DNA of 64,000 bases from Lysinibacillus boronitolerans JCM 21713 = 10a = NBRC 103108 (GTDB lineage Bacteria > Bacillota > Bacilli > Bacillales_A > Planococcaceae), in the NCBI RefSeq assembly GCF_000772935.1, contig NZ_JPVR01000081.1, positions 1-64,000 of the forward strand, written 5' to 3'. The position numbers and the translations under genes were made by a program. The notes beneath the pieces were generated by a model, which saw nothing but the letters and a program-made list of their open reading frames with translations, did no database searches and had not been told where the DNA came from. Below, piece after piece: positions 18,417 to 27,728 of the stretch. The first letter of the stretch is position 1. Each line of letters starts with the position of its first letter.

Positions 18417-18726
18417 TCATTCTTTATTATTGTAATCAGTATTATCTAAAGTACCTACGATCTTCGCATTAGAGTTAATTAACTCTTCTTGAAGTTCCTC
18501 TTGATTTTTTGTCATAAAGTAAGCATCGTACCTAAAGCCATATCGTTCCCTATTCAGCATTACATTTTGTCTGTTAGATCATTTGCATCCAAATAGTACA
18601 GCCTTAACGTTCATAAAAATGTTTTCACTATGTCTGAATTTTGAAAAATGTAGTGTGACTCCAATTAAAGGTTCTTCCTATTGCTTTCTCCTCTAAACTA
18701 CTCTTTCTTTCGCTAATATCCTCCAT
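18417..18726 (-). pseudogene. Broken small gene (several frameshifts)
   Basis: A strong start (GGAGGTTAAACAG before ATG at 18726) opens 32 codons beginning MEDISERKSSLEEKAIGR, then a stop. Coding-like sequence continues in other frames: TLRLYYLDANDLTDKM, then RERYGFRYDAYFMTKNQEEL to a stop at 18417. Joined, the pieces suggest one gene of about 100 codons broken at two or more points. Family not recognised. It lies in the 570-bp gap between the C39-like gene and the cysteine-cluster gene. Confidence 0.6.
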
Positions 18727-18874
18727 CTGTTTAACCTCCTATCAAAGCAATTATCTTCGCCAACTCCAATGGTTTATTTTACCATAATAACTAAAAACCA
18801 TCCATTATTCAGGAAAACTCCTGAGTAATTGTTACAGGATATTCTTGGCAGCCTAGTTTCTCTCATAAAAATAA

Positions 18875-19225
18875 CTACTCAAAATCCTTCCACGTATAAT
18901 CTAACGATAGGATACCTATAGGCTTTGCTATTGTCGAAGTATCCATCGTTTTAGTTGCGACTGCTGGTTTTCGAAAACAAACTAGCTCCTTATAATAGCC
19001 AAACATCCTACAAATTTCTGGTCGTACGGCATGGATGCCACATCGATCCTTTTGTAAATCGTAAAAAATACAAGTGCCCATAAAACGTTGTTGATTTTTA
19101 AGCTCTAAACGCATTTTAGTTGGCATTGATTTGAGCTTCTTTTTAATGTTCCTTAATTCCTTCTCTGTGATTGGAACTGGACCACAGCATAACCCCTTAC
19201 ACCCTTCACATGGTAAATTCCCCAT
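18875..19225 (-). CDS. YkgJ-type zinc/iron-chelating cysteine-cluster protein
   Basis: A 116-residue cytoplasmic protein with the cysteine-cluster signature: CEGCKGLCCG at residues 6-15, then C-x9-C (GTCIFYDLQKDRCGIH) and RPEICRMFGYY. Family members bind a metal ion; the role is not known. The start at 19225 follows AAAAGGAG; the frame extends upstream only through a terminator hairpin. That hairpin ends about 20 nt before the start codon, so expression seems to need read-through from the upstream gene. Confidence 0.88.
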   Translation of the reverse strand: MGNLPCEGCKGLCCGPVPITEKELRNIKKKLKSMPTKMRLELKNQQRFMGTCIFYDLQKDRCGIHAVRPEICRMFGYYKELVCFRKPAVATKTMDTSTIAKPIGILSLDYTWKDFE

Positions 19226-19246
19226 CTTTATTCTCCTTTTATTACA

Positions 19247-19280
19247 CAACAAAAAAAGCCTCGCATACATGCGGGCTTTA
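19247..19280 (-). terminator. Terminator between the PH-domain gene and the cysteine-cluster gene
   Basis: AAAGCC(c)GCAT and ATGCGAGGCTTT pair with one bulge and are followed on the minus strand by seven T, close to the next gene's ribosome site. Confidence 0.8.
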
Positions 19281-19321
19281 GAAGATGTGTTTTGTAAATG
19301 TTACTATTATTATAGCATACA

Positions 19322-19702
19322 TTACGTCCCCAATACATACTGCGCTAAGACACTTTGCACCTTATAAATATTTGTCGCCTTATTGAAGTTTTTTTGAATC
19401 GGTAATGGACTACCAGACACCCATATTTTGAGCTCTGCATCTAAATCAAATGTCCCAGCTGTCTCTACTGAAAAATGAACGATATTTTTATAGGGAATGG
19501 AATGATACTCCGTTTTCTTGCCAGTCACTCCTTGCTTATCAATGAGGATCAATCGCTTATTGGTAAAAATAAACGTATCTCTAATAATTTTATAGGCATT
19601 CTTGACTGTCTCGTTTGGAATTAATAAATCCTTTACTTCCTGCTGTAATTTTTCTAAATTCACCTCACTTGCATTGCCGATCAATCCATCAAATAAGCCC
19701 AC
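19322..19702 (-). CDS. Bacterial PH-domain protein
   Basis: A 126-residue cytoplasmic protein of the bPH type: an N-terminal helix (GLIGNASEVNLEKLQQEVKD), then a beta-barrel with the diagnostic DTFIFTNKRLILIDKQGVTGKK and SIPYKNIVHFSVETAG segments, and a C-terminal helix. The role is unknown. The start is a GTG at 19702 with AAGGGG upstream. Confidence 0.88.
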   Translation of the reverse strand: MGLFDGLIGNASEVNLEKLQQEVKDLLIPNETVKNAYKIIRDTFIFTNKRLILIDKQGVTGKKTEYHSIPYKNIVHFSVETAGTFDLDAELKIWVSGSPLPIQKNFNKATNIYKVQSVLAQYVLGT

Positions 19703-19803
19703 TATCTGTCCCCTTTCGCTCTCGTTTATTTAATGTATTACAAAGAAGTGAGAGCTACGACAGGAAATGGTGGTATTATTTAACTTATTGAGGGGGTGAG
19801 AGG

Positions 19804-20199
19804 TTGCGAATATTTAAAGTTGCTTTATTGTCGCTATTAGCCGTTGTTTTATTAGGATGTAATGAAAAGACAGATGCATTAGCTAAGGTCAGCATTTCCA
19901 TTGGCGCTGAATTTGGCAAGATAAACCCTGATTTTATTAAAAAATATCAGGATGAAGAATCACTTACATTATTCCAACAGGCCATTGTAACAGCTGTCAA
20001 AAACGAGGGGATTGTCAATATGGCTTCACCTGAATATGATGTACAAATAATAGACAAGGCAGGAAACAACTATGGCTATCATCTTTGGCTAGGGGATAAA
20101 GGACAAAACAGTAGTTTGATGCATGTCAAGGATACGCATACGATCTATACCATCTCTGAGGAGTTCACTGAAAAATTAGCTGCGCTCGTTCACCCATAA
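19804..20199 (+). CDS. Small lipoprotein (YhfM-like)
   Basis: A 131-residue predicted lipoprotein: basic start, hydrophobic stretch, lipobox VLLGC at about residues 15-19, then a compact domain containing YDVQIIDKAGNNYGYHLWLG, resembling the YhfM-like domain of Bacillus lipoproteins. It is likely anchored to the outer membrane face. The start is a TTG at 19804 with GGGGGTGAGAGG upstream. Function unknown. Confidence 0.75.
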   Translation: MRIFKVALLSLLAVVLLGCNEKTDALAKVSISIGAEFGKINPDFIKKYQDEESLTLFQQAIVTAVKNEGIVNMASPEYDVQIIDKAGNNYGYHLWLGDKGQNSSLMHVKDTHTIYTISEEFTEKLAALVHP

Positions 20200-20200
20200 A

Positions 20201-20229
20201 AAAACACTTCCATTCAAAGGAAGTGTTTT
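20201..20229. terminator. Bidirectional terminator
   Basis: AAAACACTTCC and GGAAGTGTTTT form an 11-bp stem between the convergent lipoprotein gene and the end of the nickel transporter operon. Confidence 0.92.
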
Positions 20230-20235
20230 GCCAAA

Positions 20236-20961
20236 TCAATTATCCATTGCCTGAAACAGCATTTTTGCATAGCTGTCCGTGAAGGTAAAGCCATCATTCT
20301 CTTTGTTGCTCTCATCAACAATGGTTCCAGCCTTCATCACATAAATGCGGTCGCATAAATAGGAAACAGCCTTTAAGTCATGGGAGATAAAGAGAATGGC
20401 CATAGCCCTTTCTTTATTCAATGTCTTTAATAAATCGACGATCTCTCGTTGAATCAAGCGATCTAGGCTTGAAATAATTTCATCACATACGATTAATTGT
20501 GGCTCGACTAAAATGGATCGTAATAAATTGACTCGCTGTTTTTCTCCGCCACTTAGCTCAGAGGGCAAGGCATGTAATAGATCTGTTGGTAACTTGACCT
20601 TCTCCAGCATGGTCTGTAAATAGCTGTCCGTTACAGGTTGCTTATGCTGAAGTGGCTCTCTTAATAGGTCCCTTACAGTCCACATGGGATTTAAAGCGGC
20701 TGTAGCATTTTGAAAAATGATCTGGCAGTTGTCATAAAAGTTGGGGCGATGATGCTTGGTAATTGGTTGCTGTTGAAAATATACTGCCCCTTTATCAGGA
20801 GCTTCTAGCTGCATAATCACCTTGGCCAATGTGCTTTTGCCACTGCCACTTTCTCCTACTAAGCCGACTATTTCACCTTTTCCTACAGTAAGATGAATTT
20901 GATTTAATATTGGGCGTCCCTTTCGGTAGCTTTTACAGATATTGTGTACCTGAAGTAACAA
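20236..20961 (-). CDS. Nickel-type ABC transporter ATPase 2 (NikE-like)
   Basis: An Opp/Nik-family ATPase of about 241 residues with Walker A GESGSGKST, signature LSGGEKQR, Walker B LIVCDEI and the H-loop SHD. Last gene of the five-gene importer downstream of the urease genes, so nickel is the likely substrate. I prefer the TTG at 20961, just after GGAGGTG; the frame also allows a GTG at 20970. Confidence 0.88.
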   Translation of the reverse strand: MLLQVHNICKSYRKGRPILNQIHLTVGKGEIVGLVGESGSGKSTLAKVIMQLEAPDKGAVYFQQQPITKHHRPNFYDNCQIIFQNATAALNPMWTVRDLLREPLQHKQPVTDSYLQTMLEKVKLPTDLLHALPSELSGGEKQRVNLLRSILVEPQLIVCDEIISSLDRLIQREIVDLLKTLNKERAMAILFISHDLKAVSYLCDRIYVMKAGTIVDESNKENDGFTFTDSYAKMLFQAMDN

Positions 20962-20976
20962 AGCCAACACCTCCTC

Positions 20977-21726
20977 CTAAAAATGATGCGCAACTAGCTG
21001 CCTAGTGTATGGATGCTTCGGCTGCTCAAAAATTTCTGTTACTTGCCCTCGCTCCACAATTTCTCCATTTTTCATGACGAGTATAAAATCTGCGATGGAA
21101 GCAGCTACATCTAAATCATGGATAATTAAGAGTACGGTTGTTTCTAGCTGGCTATGAAGCCTTTTCAATTGTTGAATAAATTCCTGTTGATGCAGCATAT
21201 CTAAGGAAGAGGTAGGTTCATCCGCTAACAAAACAGCTGGCTCCAGATAGAGAGCACAGGCAAGCATACAGCGCTGTAGCATCCCTCCTGAAAGCTCGAA
21301 GGGATAGCGCTCCAACACATCATCTGGTAAATGTAAGTCTTGTACAATACGCTTCATTTTAGCGAGAAATACTGCCATTGTCTGCCCCATCCGTAAAGCC
21401 GTTAATCCATACAATTGCTGTTTCATTTTTTGCGTTGGCGAAAAGCTATTAGCAGCATCCTGAAAAATCGTAAAAAAGTGCCTTTGGCGTAGCGCGGCTT
21501 GATCCTGTTTCGCTAACGCCACTAAATTTCTTCCATTAAAAAAGATTGAGCCTTCAACAGTTGCTAGCGCTGGAAGTATGCCAAGGATGGCAGAGAGCGT
21601 GGTGCTTTTTCCACTACCGCTTTCTCCAATAATTACGGAAATCTGTCCTTTTGGCACCGTAAACGAGAGATTGTTCAATATGAATTTTTCATTTATTTGT
21701 ACAGTAACATTTTCCATCTTAAACAT
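20977..21726 (-). CDS. Nickel-type ABC transporter ATPase 1 (NikD-like)
   Basis: A 249-residue Opp/Nik-family ATPase: Walker A GESGSGKST, Q-loop FQDAANSFSP, signature LSGGMLQR, Walker B VLLADEPTSSLD, H-loop IHD. It pairs with the following ATPase gene to drive import. It overlaps the permease gene upstream by 8 bp, and its start follows AGGAGG. Confidence 0.9.
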   Translation of the reverse strand: MFKMENVTVQINEKFILNNLSFTVPKGQISVIIGESGSGKSTTLSAILGILPALATVEGSIFFNGRNLVALAKQDQAALRQRHFFTIFQDAANSFSPTQKMKQQLYGLTALRMGQTMAVFLAKMKRIVQDLHLPDDVLERYPFELSGGMLQRCMLACALYLEPAVLLADEPTSSLDMLHQQEFIQQLKRLHSQLETTVLLIIHDLDVAASIADFILVMKNGEIVERGQVTEIFEQPKHPYTRQLVAHHF

Positions 21727-22531
21727 GTGTCTGTCCTCCTACCTGCTTAACTCTACTACCAATGGCTTGCACGCATAAAATCGTTACGAAGATGAACACC
21801 CCAGGAAAAAGGCCCATCCACCATGCACCGACGAGTAAATCATTTTGTGCTGTATAGAGCATCGTCCCCCATGATGGAATGGATGGTGGAACACCAATAC
21901 CTAAAAAGCTTAAGGATACTTCCGTGAAAATAGCCCCAGCAAAATTAAATATCGTCACGACAAAAATGGCGGGAAGACTATTGCGCAATAAGTGATGAAA
22001 AAGAATTTTCCACAACGGAGTGCGGAACATCTTCGCCATGTGGATAAACTCGATTTCCTTCAAACGGATAAATTCAGAGCGCACGATACGGGCAGTGACA
22101 AACCAACCGGTGCACCCCATAATTATTGCCATGCGCCATACACTCCCTTGCATAATCGCTTGAAGAGCAAGCACAATCACTAAAGAGGGAATGGTTAAAA
22201 ATGCCTCTAGTATACGCATCATCACTGCATCAATAGCTCCACCGAAATAGCCACTTATACCGCCATAGATAATGCCCATTATGCTGGATAGAACAACTGA
22301 TAACGTAGCGATAAAAAGGGTCACTCTACCACCTATTAGTAGGCGGGAAAGAACATCTCTACCTAGCTGATCTGTACCAAGGAGGTGTGTACCATTAGGA
22401 GCTTCATAAATATGATTCATATCCATCGCGTTTGGCTCAAAAGGCACTAGCCATGAGGAAAATAGGGTCAAGCCCACTAGAATACCAAGAATCACTAGCC
22501 AAAAGATGGGCATTTTTCGCTCTTTTCTCAT
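21719..22531 (-). CDS. Nickel-type ABC transporter permease 2 (NikC-like)
   Basis: A 270-residue permease with about six membrane segments and the N-terminal HLLGTDQLGRDVLSRLL motif of the DppC/NikC group. The coupling-loop region (FRTPLWKILFHHLLRNSLPA) is present. Its ATG overlaps the stop of the preceding permease gene. It forms the channel with the NikB-like subunit. Confidence 0.9.
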   Translation of the reverse strand: MRKERKMPIFWLVILGILVGLTLFSSWLVPFEPNAMDMNHIYEAPNGTHLLGTDQLGRDVLSRLLIGGRVTLFIATLSVVLSSIMGIIYGGISGYFGGAIDAVMMRILEAFLTIPSLVIVLALQAIMQGSVWRMAIIMGCTGWFVTARIVRSEFIRLKEIEFIHMAKMFRTPLWKILFHHLLRNSLPAIFVVTIFNFAGAIFTEVSLSFLGIGVPPSIPSWGTMLYTAQNDLLVGAWWMGLFPGVFIFVTILCVQAIGSRVKQVGGQTHV

Positions 22532-23496
22532 ACAATTCCCCCTCTTCTTAAGCGGGGATTGAGAAAAATCATAAGGACATCAATCACAAATAAACAGAAA
22601 ACGACTACTACGCCAATGATTAAAATGGCGCCCATCAGCACAGGAAAGTCCTTTACCATCACTGCTTTCACCAAAAGCTGACCTAAGCCAGACCAGCCAA
22701 ATAATGTTTCAACCACGATGGACCCTCCAAAAAATGATGGGATGGTCACACCGACATAATTGATATATGGAATAATGGCATTGCGTAAAACCATCTTACG
22801 AATGGCTCGTTCAGGTACTCCGTTGGCACGTGCCACCTGTACATAATAACGATGATTCTCTGCCTTCACATTTTCCTGTAAAAAACGTGCGAATACCCCG
22901 ACATGCGACAGTACAAGAACCGATAAAGGAAGAACCATATGGTATAGTCGGTCCACAAGGCCGCCATCTCCTCGTACATCCTTCATCCCTGATGTAGGAA
23001 ACCAGCCTAGCTGTACGGAGAACACCATGATAAATAAAATGCCAAGCCAAAATGGAGGGATGGCTGAGCTAGCAATACTTACAAAGGAAAGTCCGCGATC
23101 TAATAACGAACCCTCCTTCATGCCTGCCTGGATACCAAGCCATGTTGAGGCAATGGCTACGATGCCTAATGTTAGGACAACGAGCTGTAGTGTATTTGGT
23201 AAACGTTCTTGTATAATTGTCGCTACAGGTCTGCCCTCTTTTGCTGAGTAGCCTAAATTTCCTTGCAGCGCTTCCTGGAGCCACACACCATATTGATAGA
23301 GTATCGGTTGATCCAGACCAAAAGCTGTTTCAATACGTTCTTTTTCGGCAGTTGATAATGTTTGGGCATTGCCACCATAATACGCTGCGGCTGGATTACC
23401 AGGAGCAGCATGCATCATGAAAAAAGAGAGGAAGCTCACGATAATGAGGACAATTGTCCCCATTATCACGCGCTTCCCGATCCATTTAGCGATCAT
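22528..23496 (-). CDS. Nickel-type ABC transporter permease 1 (NikB-like)
   Basis: A permease of about 322 residues of the DppB/NikB group: FFMMHAAPGNPAAAYYGG after the first membrane segment, and the coupling motif ARANGVPERAIRKMVLRNA. I place the start at the ATG at 23496, about 10 nt after GAGGAG; an in-frame ATG at 23517 is possible. It overlaps the end of the binding-protein gene. Confidence 0.88.
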   Translation of the reverse strand: MIAKWIGKRVIMGTIVLIIVSFLSFFMMHAAPGNPAAAYYGGNAQTLSTAEKERIETAFGLDQPILYQYGVWLQEALQGNLGYSAKEGRPVATIIQERLPNTLQLVVLTLGIVAIASTWLGIQAGMKEGSLLDRGLSFVSIASSAIPPFWLGILFIMVFSVQLGWFPTSGMKDVRGDGGLVDRLYHMVLPLSVLVLSHVGVFARFLQENVKAENHRYYVQVARANGVPERAIRKMVLRNAIIPYINYVGVTIPSFFGGSIVVETLFGWSGLGQLLVKAVMVKDFPVLMGAILIIGVVVVFCLFVIDVLMIFLNPRLRRGGIV

Positions 23497-25072
23497 GCCA
23501 TTTCCACTCCTCGACATTCCAGAGGAAGCCTGCCCCGTGATGACCTAAAATGCGCTCTTTGACACCACTAATCTGCTGATTAATACCATAGACAGCATCC
23601 ACATAGGCAAAGTATGCGAACGGTGGATCTTGTGCTAGCTCCTCCTGTAATGCCCTATAGATTTCCTTACGTTTTTCAGGATCGACAGCTGTACGCCCCT
23701 CTTCTAGTAACGCATCTACCTTCGGATTGCTGTAGCTACCGTAATTGTAGCCAGCACTTGTGAGACTGGATTCACCAGAATGGAAGAGGCTATACGTATG
23801 ATGATCTGCATCATACGGGCTTCCCCAGCCAACCATAAAGGCTTCTGTGTCTTCAATGACAATATTGCTCCAATCGAGTGCAGCTACTTGCACATCTGCC
23901 CCAATTTCTTTATAGCCCTCAGCCACATAGTTAGCCATGTTCACACGCACTGTGTCAGTAATGGGTGCCGTAATAGTAAACGCTAATTTTTGACCATCCT
24001 TATAGCGGAAACCATCATCAGCTATTTGCCAGCCCGCTTGGTCAAGTAGCTCGTTTGCCTTATCAAGGTCATACGTATAATGCTCGATGTTGGTGTTCGC
24101 AAAGGCATGCTTTTGTAGTGGTGAGTATGCTTCTGTACCGTATCCATGTAAAATGCCTTTGACAATACCTGCACGATCTGTTCCATAGCTAATGGCCTTT
24201 CGAACAGCAACGTCCTGCCAAATTGGATACTTCATATTAAAGAGCACACCGCGATAATCTGCTGATTCCACCTCGTATAGCTTTAAATGCTCAACCTTCG
24301 ATAGCTCCTCCACCTGATTGGGGTCTAGTAACGCTATATCAACCTCACCCGACTTTAGCTGGAGCGCCCTCACATTACTATCGGGGATAAATTTAAAAAT
24401 TACTTTCTCAATAGAAGCTTTTGTGCCAAAGAAAGATGGATATGCCTTTAGTGTCAGGCTTGTCCCTTTGTCCCATTGCTCAAACATATATGGACCAGCA
24501 CCGATTGGCTGTTGGTTAAATGTAGCGGTTCTCAGCTCTTGCCCCTCAAAGGCATGCTTTGGTAAAATCGGTACCGTTAATTTGTCCAAAAGTGGTGTAA
24601 ACGGCTCATCTAATTGGATAGTCATCGTCGTGTCATTGACCTTTTCCATTGACGCAACATGGATAAAATCAGACTTTAAATAAGAACCATTTGCATCATC
24701 CAAAATACTGTTAATGGTAAACATAATATCGTCCACCGTTAATGGATGCCCATCATGAAAAGTCACATCATTGTGAATTGAAATGGTATAAGTCATCTGG
24801 TCATCAGATATTTTAATACTTTGAGCAATATCGTTAATGGGTATATTATGCTCATCAAAGCGCATCAGACCTCTAAATAAAAAGGCATCTAAATTGGTTT
24901 CCTCCAAAAGAGGGTTTAAGCCCGCAAACTCAGACTCTGAGGCAAAGATAAGCTCATTTGCTTGGGCAGATGATGTAGCTATCGGCTGTTTTTCTCCTCC
25001 TTGATTGGACGCGCAGCCCACAAGAACTACCGCTAGCACCATCAAAAGCATCAATACGGAAAACTTTTTCAA
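23486..25072 (-). CDS. Nickel-type ABC transporter substrate-binding lipoprotein (NikA-like)
   Basis: A family 5 (OppA/NikA-type) binding lipoprotein of 528 residues: signal peptide with lipobox VLVGC, then the NDIAQSIKISDDQMTYTISIHNDVTFHDGHPLT-type signature region (about residues 80-115). It should capture nickel, probably as a chelate, for the permease pair. It lies 28 bp after ureD, and its TTG start follows AAAGGAG. A peptide ligand cannot be excluded; the urease context favours nickel. Confidence 0.85.
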   Translation of the reverse strand: MKKFSVLMLLMVLAVVLVGCASNQGGEKQPIATSSAQANELIFASESEFAGLNPLLEETNLDAFLFRGLMRFDEHNIPINDIAQSIKISDDQMTYTISIHNDVTFHDGHPLTVDDIMFTINSILDDANGSYLKSDFIHVASMEKVNDTTMTIQLDEPFTPLLDKLTVPILPKHAFEGQELRTATFNQQPIGAGPYMFEQWDKGTSLTLKAYPSFFGTKASIEKVIFKFIPDSNVRALQLKSGEVDIALLDPNQVEELSKVEHLKLYEVESADYRGVLFNMKYPIWQDVAVRKAISYGTDRAGIVKGILHGYGTEAYSPLQKHAFANTNIEHYTYDLDKANELLDQAGWQIADDGFRYKDGQKLAFTITAPITDTVRVNMANYVAEGYKEIGADVQVAALDWSNIVIEDTEAFMVGWGSPYDADHHTYSLFHSGESSLTSAGYNYGSYSNPKVDALLEEGRTAVDPEKRKEIYRALQEELAQDPPFAYFAYVDAVYGINQQISGVKERILGHHGAGFLWNVEEWKWHDR

Positions 25073-25100
25073 TTTACTATCTCCTTTATCACAACAGAAA

Positions 25101-25907
25101 TTACAGCATAGCTGAGATGTACTCGAACATGCGGTTTATTTCCTTGTGAAGTGTTCGTTGCTCCTTGGCAAGCCATCTACAATGAATGGCTTGATCTGTC
25201 AATTTTGTCACACTTGCCTGAAGGGACTGCTCCTGTTGGATTTGATTCTGTAAATCCCTTATTTGCAGATTGCGCACCAATGGAGAGACAATCCACAAAG
25301 AACCAATATAGCGTGCCTTTTCAAGCAAGCCGATTTTGGTAAAGCTCAACTCCTGCGGCTTGAATTGCAAGGAATCAAAAGCAATCAAAGTATCCTCTAC
25401 ATAGAGCTTGTATTTGGATTGAAATGCTTGATAGTCAAAGATTTCCCCTCGCATTTCTCTCCCTGGAGCGACAATCTCTCCCCAGATCAATGTTGAGCTT
25501 TCCTTCATACGTATGGTCGTATTCACCTGAAATTGTGCTCGTTCAAATGGGATAATCACCTCAGGAAGCCATTCTAATCTCGCCTGCTCTGCAAGTTCCA
25601 CCGTTATGGCTTGTGTACAGAACTCACCATTGTGTGAAGGGTAAATTTTTAATGCTGATTGTTGCTTGAGCTTTACCTGACTATCTGGTGCAAGTGTAAT
25701 CGTCATTTCATTGCGATCGCCTGCAACCATGCCCCCTGAGGATTCCATGATAAAAATGGTAGCTGCTGGATGATTGCCCTCGTATAGCTCACGACTAGCC
25801 TTTAATGGGGGCTGCTGGTACACATGGACAAGTCGTGTATAGCCCCGTCTTGGTTCAAAGACCATCTCTAATTTGCCAAAATGATTAACTTTGCTGGGGT
25901 TAAACAT
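25101..25907 (-). CDS. ureD: Urease accessory protein UreD
   Basis: Scaffold of the UreD-UreF-UreG complex that delivers nickel into apo-urease. The 268-residue protein has the family segments [13 protein letters not shown] and [12 protein letters not shown] and the ERAQFQ / GREMRGE region. The start at 25907 overlaps the ureG stop by 8 bp; a longer frame to 25961 lies wholly inside ureG. Last urease gene before the nickel importer. Confidence 0.93.
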   Translation of the reverse strand: MFNPSKVNHFGKLEMVFEPRRGYTRLVHVYQQPPLKASRELYEGNHPAATIFIMESSGGMVAGDRNEMTITLAPDSQVKLKQQSALKIYPSHNGEFCTQAITVELAEQARLEWLPEVIIPFERAQFQVNTTIRMKESSTLIWGEIVAPGREMRGEIFDYQAFQSKYKLYVEDTLIAFDSLQFKPQELSFTKIGLLEKARYIGSLWIVSPLVRNLQIRDLQNQIQQEQSLQASVTKLTDQAIHCRWLAKEQRTLHKEINRMFEYISAML

Positions 25908-26529
25908 CTTTTTCAACTGCTTCGGCACCTTCAAGTAGCAAATGGTGCTGAATCCATTCAACCACCTTATCTACATTCGTTTGAGAGCGAACATCCGCAA
26001 AAATATATGGACGTCCAGCACGCATTTTTTTCACGTCCTGATCCATTAGCTCAAGATCAACCCCAACATGAGGAGCTAGTGATGTTTTATTAATAAGCAA
26101 TAAATCTGAACGTGTTAGCGCTGGACCACCCTTACGTGGGATGTCCTGTCCCTCTGCCACATCAATGACATAAATATAGCCATGCACGAGCTCAGGACTA
26201 AATGTTGCCGATAGATTATCGCCACCGCTTTCAATAAAAATAATATCTAAATCTGGAAAGCTTTTATTCAAATCATCAATCGCAGCAAAATTCATCGAGG
26301 CATCCTCTCGAATGGCTGTATGTGGACAACCACCTGTTTCTACCCCAATAATTCGCTCCTCTGCTAACACGCCGTTTGTGATTAAATACTGTGCATCTTC
26401 TCTTGTATAAATATCGTTGGTAATCACGGCTACGTTGTAGTGTTCATGCATTACCCGTGTTAATTGATCGACTAAAGATGTTTTGCCTGAACCAACAGGT
26501 CCACCGATACCAATGCGTACTGGTTTCAT
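25900..26529 (-). CDS. ureG: Urease accessory GTPase UreG
   Basis: SIMIBI-class GTPase that couples GTP hydrolysis to nickel transfer into urease. The protein has 209 residues, with P-loop [10 protein letters not shown] (about residues 9-18), the metal-binding CPH motif in [17 protein letters not shown], the ESGGDNL motif and the [10 protein letters not shown] guanine-recognition segment. Cytoplasmic. Confidence 0.96.
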   Translation of the reverse strand: MKPVRIGIGGPVGSGKTSLVDQLTRVMHEHYNVAVITNDIYTREDAQYLITNGVLAEERIIGVETGGCPHTAIREDASMNFAAIDDLNKSFPDLDIIFIESGGDNLSATFSPELVHGYIYVIDVAEGQDIPRKGGPALTRSDLLLINKTSLAPHVGVDLELMDQDVKKMRAGRPYIFADVRSQTNVDKVVEWIQHHLLLEGAEAVEKDV

Positions 26530-26546
26530 ATAGATCCTCTCGCTTT

Positions 26547-27287
26547 CTATGAAATAAATAATCTCGAAAATAAAAACTCATGCTTCATGGAAGCTAGTTC
26601 AATACCTAATGCATTATTCGCTAGATCATCCATTGTTAATGTCATCACTGTTGTAGCTGCTTCCTCCACAGAGGGTAGTAAGGTATGTAATGCTTGCACA
26701 CCTGTATTTTGACCAAACGGTACAGCACGGACAGCATTTTGTACTAAACCACTAATTGATGCGTACATAAAGGTCATGACTGCGTGAAAAACATTCACAC
26801 CTAGTGCTTCACAATAAAGCCCATAGAGAATTGCATAATGGCCTTTTACTTCTTCACGGTCAATCTGCTCTTTCCATTGCAATAAAAAAGGACTCTCCAT
26901 TAGAGGGGCTACCGTTCGCATAAATTGCTTCCCTACATTGACACTAGCGTCTCTAGATTCTTTCGCTAGCTTCATTGCCCCACAGATTTCGTCGAGCTCC
27001 ATAAGATGGGCAACATCTCTCCTTTTAGCTGCATGGAACGCCTCTTGAATGAGGATGGCGTCCCCATAGACTAGATTTTGAAATAAATAGACCTGACAAA
27101 ATTCAACTAATTGTTCCTTTGTGCGAATGATATCTTCCTGAATATACGTTTCCATACCATAGGAATGCGTATAGGAACCAATTGGAAATGCGGAGTCATG
27201 GATTTGCAATAATTGTAATAAGGATAAATTAGTGAGCGTGTCCGCGGTATTTGAACGGTTGCTTGAAGCGTCGTTCAGTCGTTTCAT
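26547..27287 (-). CDS. ureF: Urease accessory protein UreF
   Basis: All-helical accessory protein that bridges UreD and UreG and gates GTP hydrolysis. It contains the hallmark [22 protein letters not shown] near residues 25-47 and the C-terminal segment [24 protein letters not shown] chose the ATG at 27287 (246 residues) because GGGGTG precedes it; an ATG at 27305 has no site. The start overlaps ureE. Confidence 0.92.
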   Translation of the reverse strand: MKRLNDASSNRSNTADTLTNLSLLQLLQIHDSAFPIGSYTHSYGMETYIQEDIIRTKEQLVEFCQVYLFQNLVYGDAILIQEAFHAAKRRDVAHLMELDEICGAMKLAKESRDASVNVGKQFMRTVAPLMESPFLLQWKEQIDREEVKGHYAILYGLYCEALGVNVFHAVMTFMYASISGLVQNAVRAVPFGQNTGVQALHTLLPSVEEAATTVMTLTMDDLANNALGIELASMKHEFLFSRLFIS

Positions 27288-27675
27288 AGTGCACCCCAAT
27301 TTCATCTAATAATGGATTAATCGTATGATCTGCTCGTACGATGATTTCATTGTTTTCAATTAAGCAAGGAGTATGGCGATTGCCTAATTCAAAGGCAGCT
27401 TTCCCCATTTCGTACATATCTTTTGGTGTAATCACAAGAACTGGCTCCAATTTTGTACGGATTGCAATTCGTCGTTGCTCATCCTCGAATAATAGGTCAC
27501 CATATTGTAGAGGCTCTTCACCCTCTATACGTAAAGCGATATCTGTTCCTTGATCCGTTGCTGTGCGAAGAATGCGTTTGCTTAATTCCTCCCACTCTAG
27601 CTCAATCCATTCCGTTGCCTTTTGTGGATGTTCTTCTTCATTCGCTATGTTGCCAATTATTTTTTCTATTAACAT
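27229..27675 (-). CDS. ureE: Urease accessory nickel chaperone UreE
   Basis: Homodimeric nickel metallochaperone. The 148-residue product has an N-terminal UreE domain and the C-terminal metal-binding domain ending in a GNRHTPCLIENNEIIVRAD-like core and a short tail GHAH, so the His-rich tail is minimal. The start follows GAGGAG. It overlaps ureF by 59 bp with the start chosen for ureF. Confidence 0.93.
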   Translation of the reverse strand: MLIEKIIGNIANEEEHPQKATEWIELEWEELSKRILRTATDQGTDIALRIEGEEPLQYGDLLFEDEQRRIAIRTKLEPVLVITPKDMYEMGKAAFELGNRHTPCLIENNEIIVRADHTINPLLDEIGVHYETTERRFKQPFKYRGHAH

Positions 27676-27728
27676 ATGGTTTAGCTCCTCGTTTTCTTTG
27701 TATTCGCTGTTACACTCATATAATGTGC

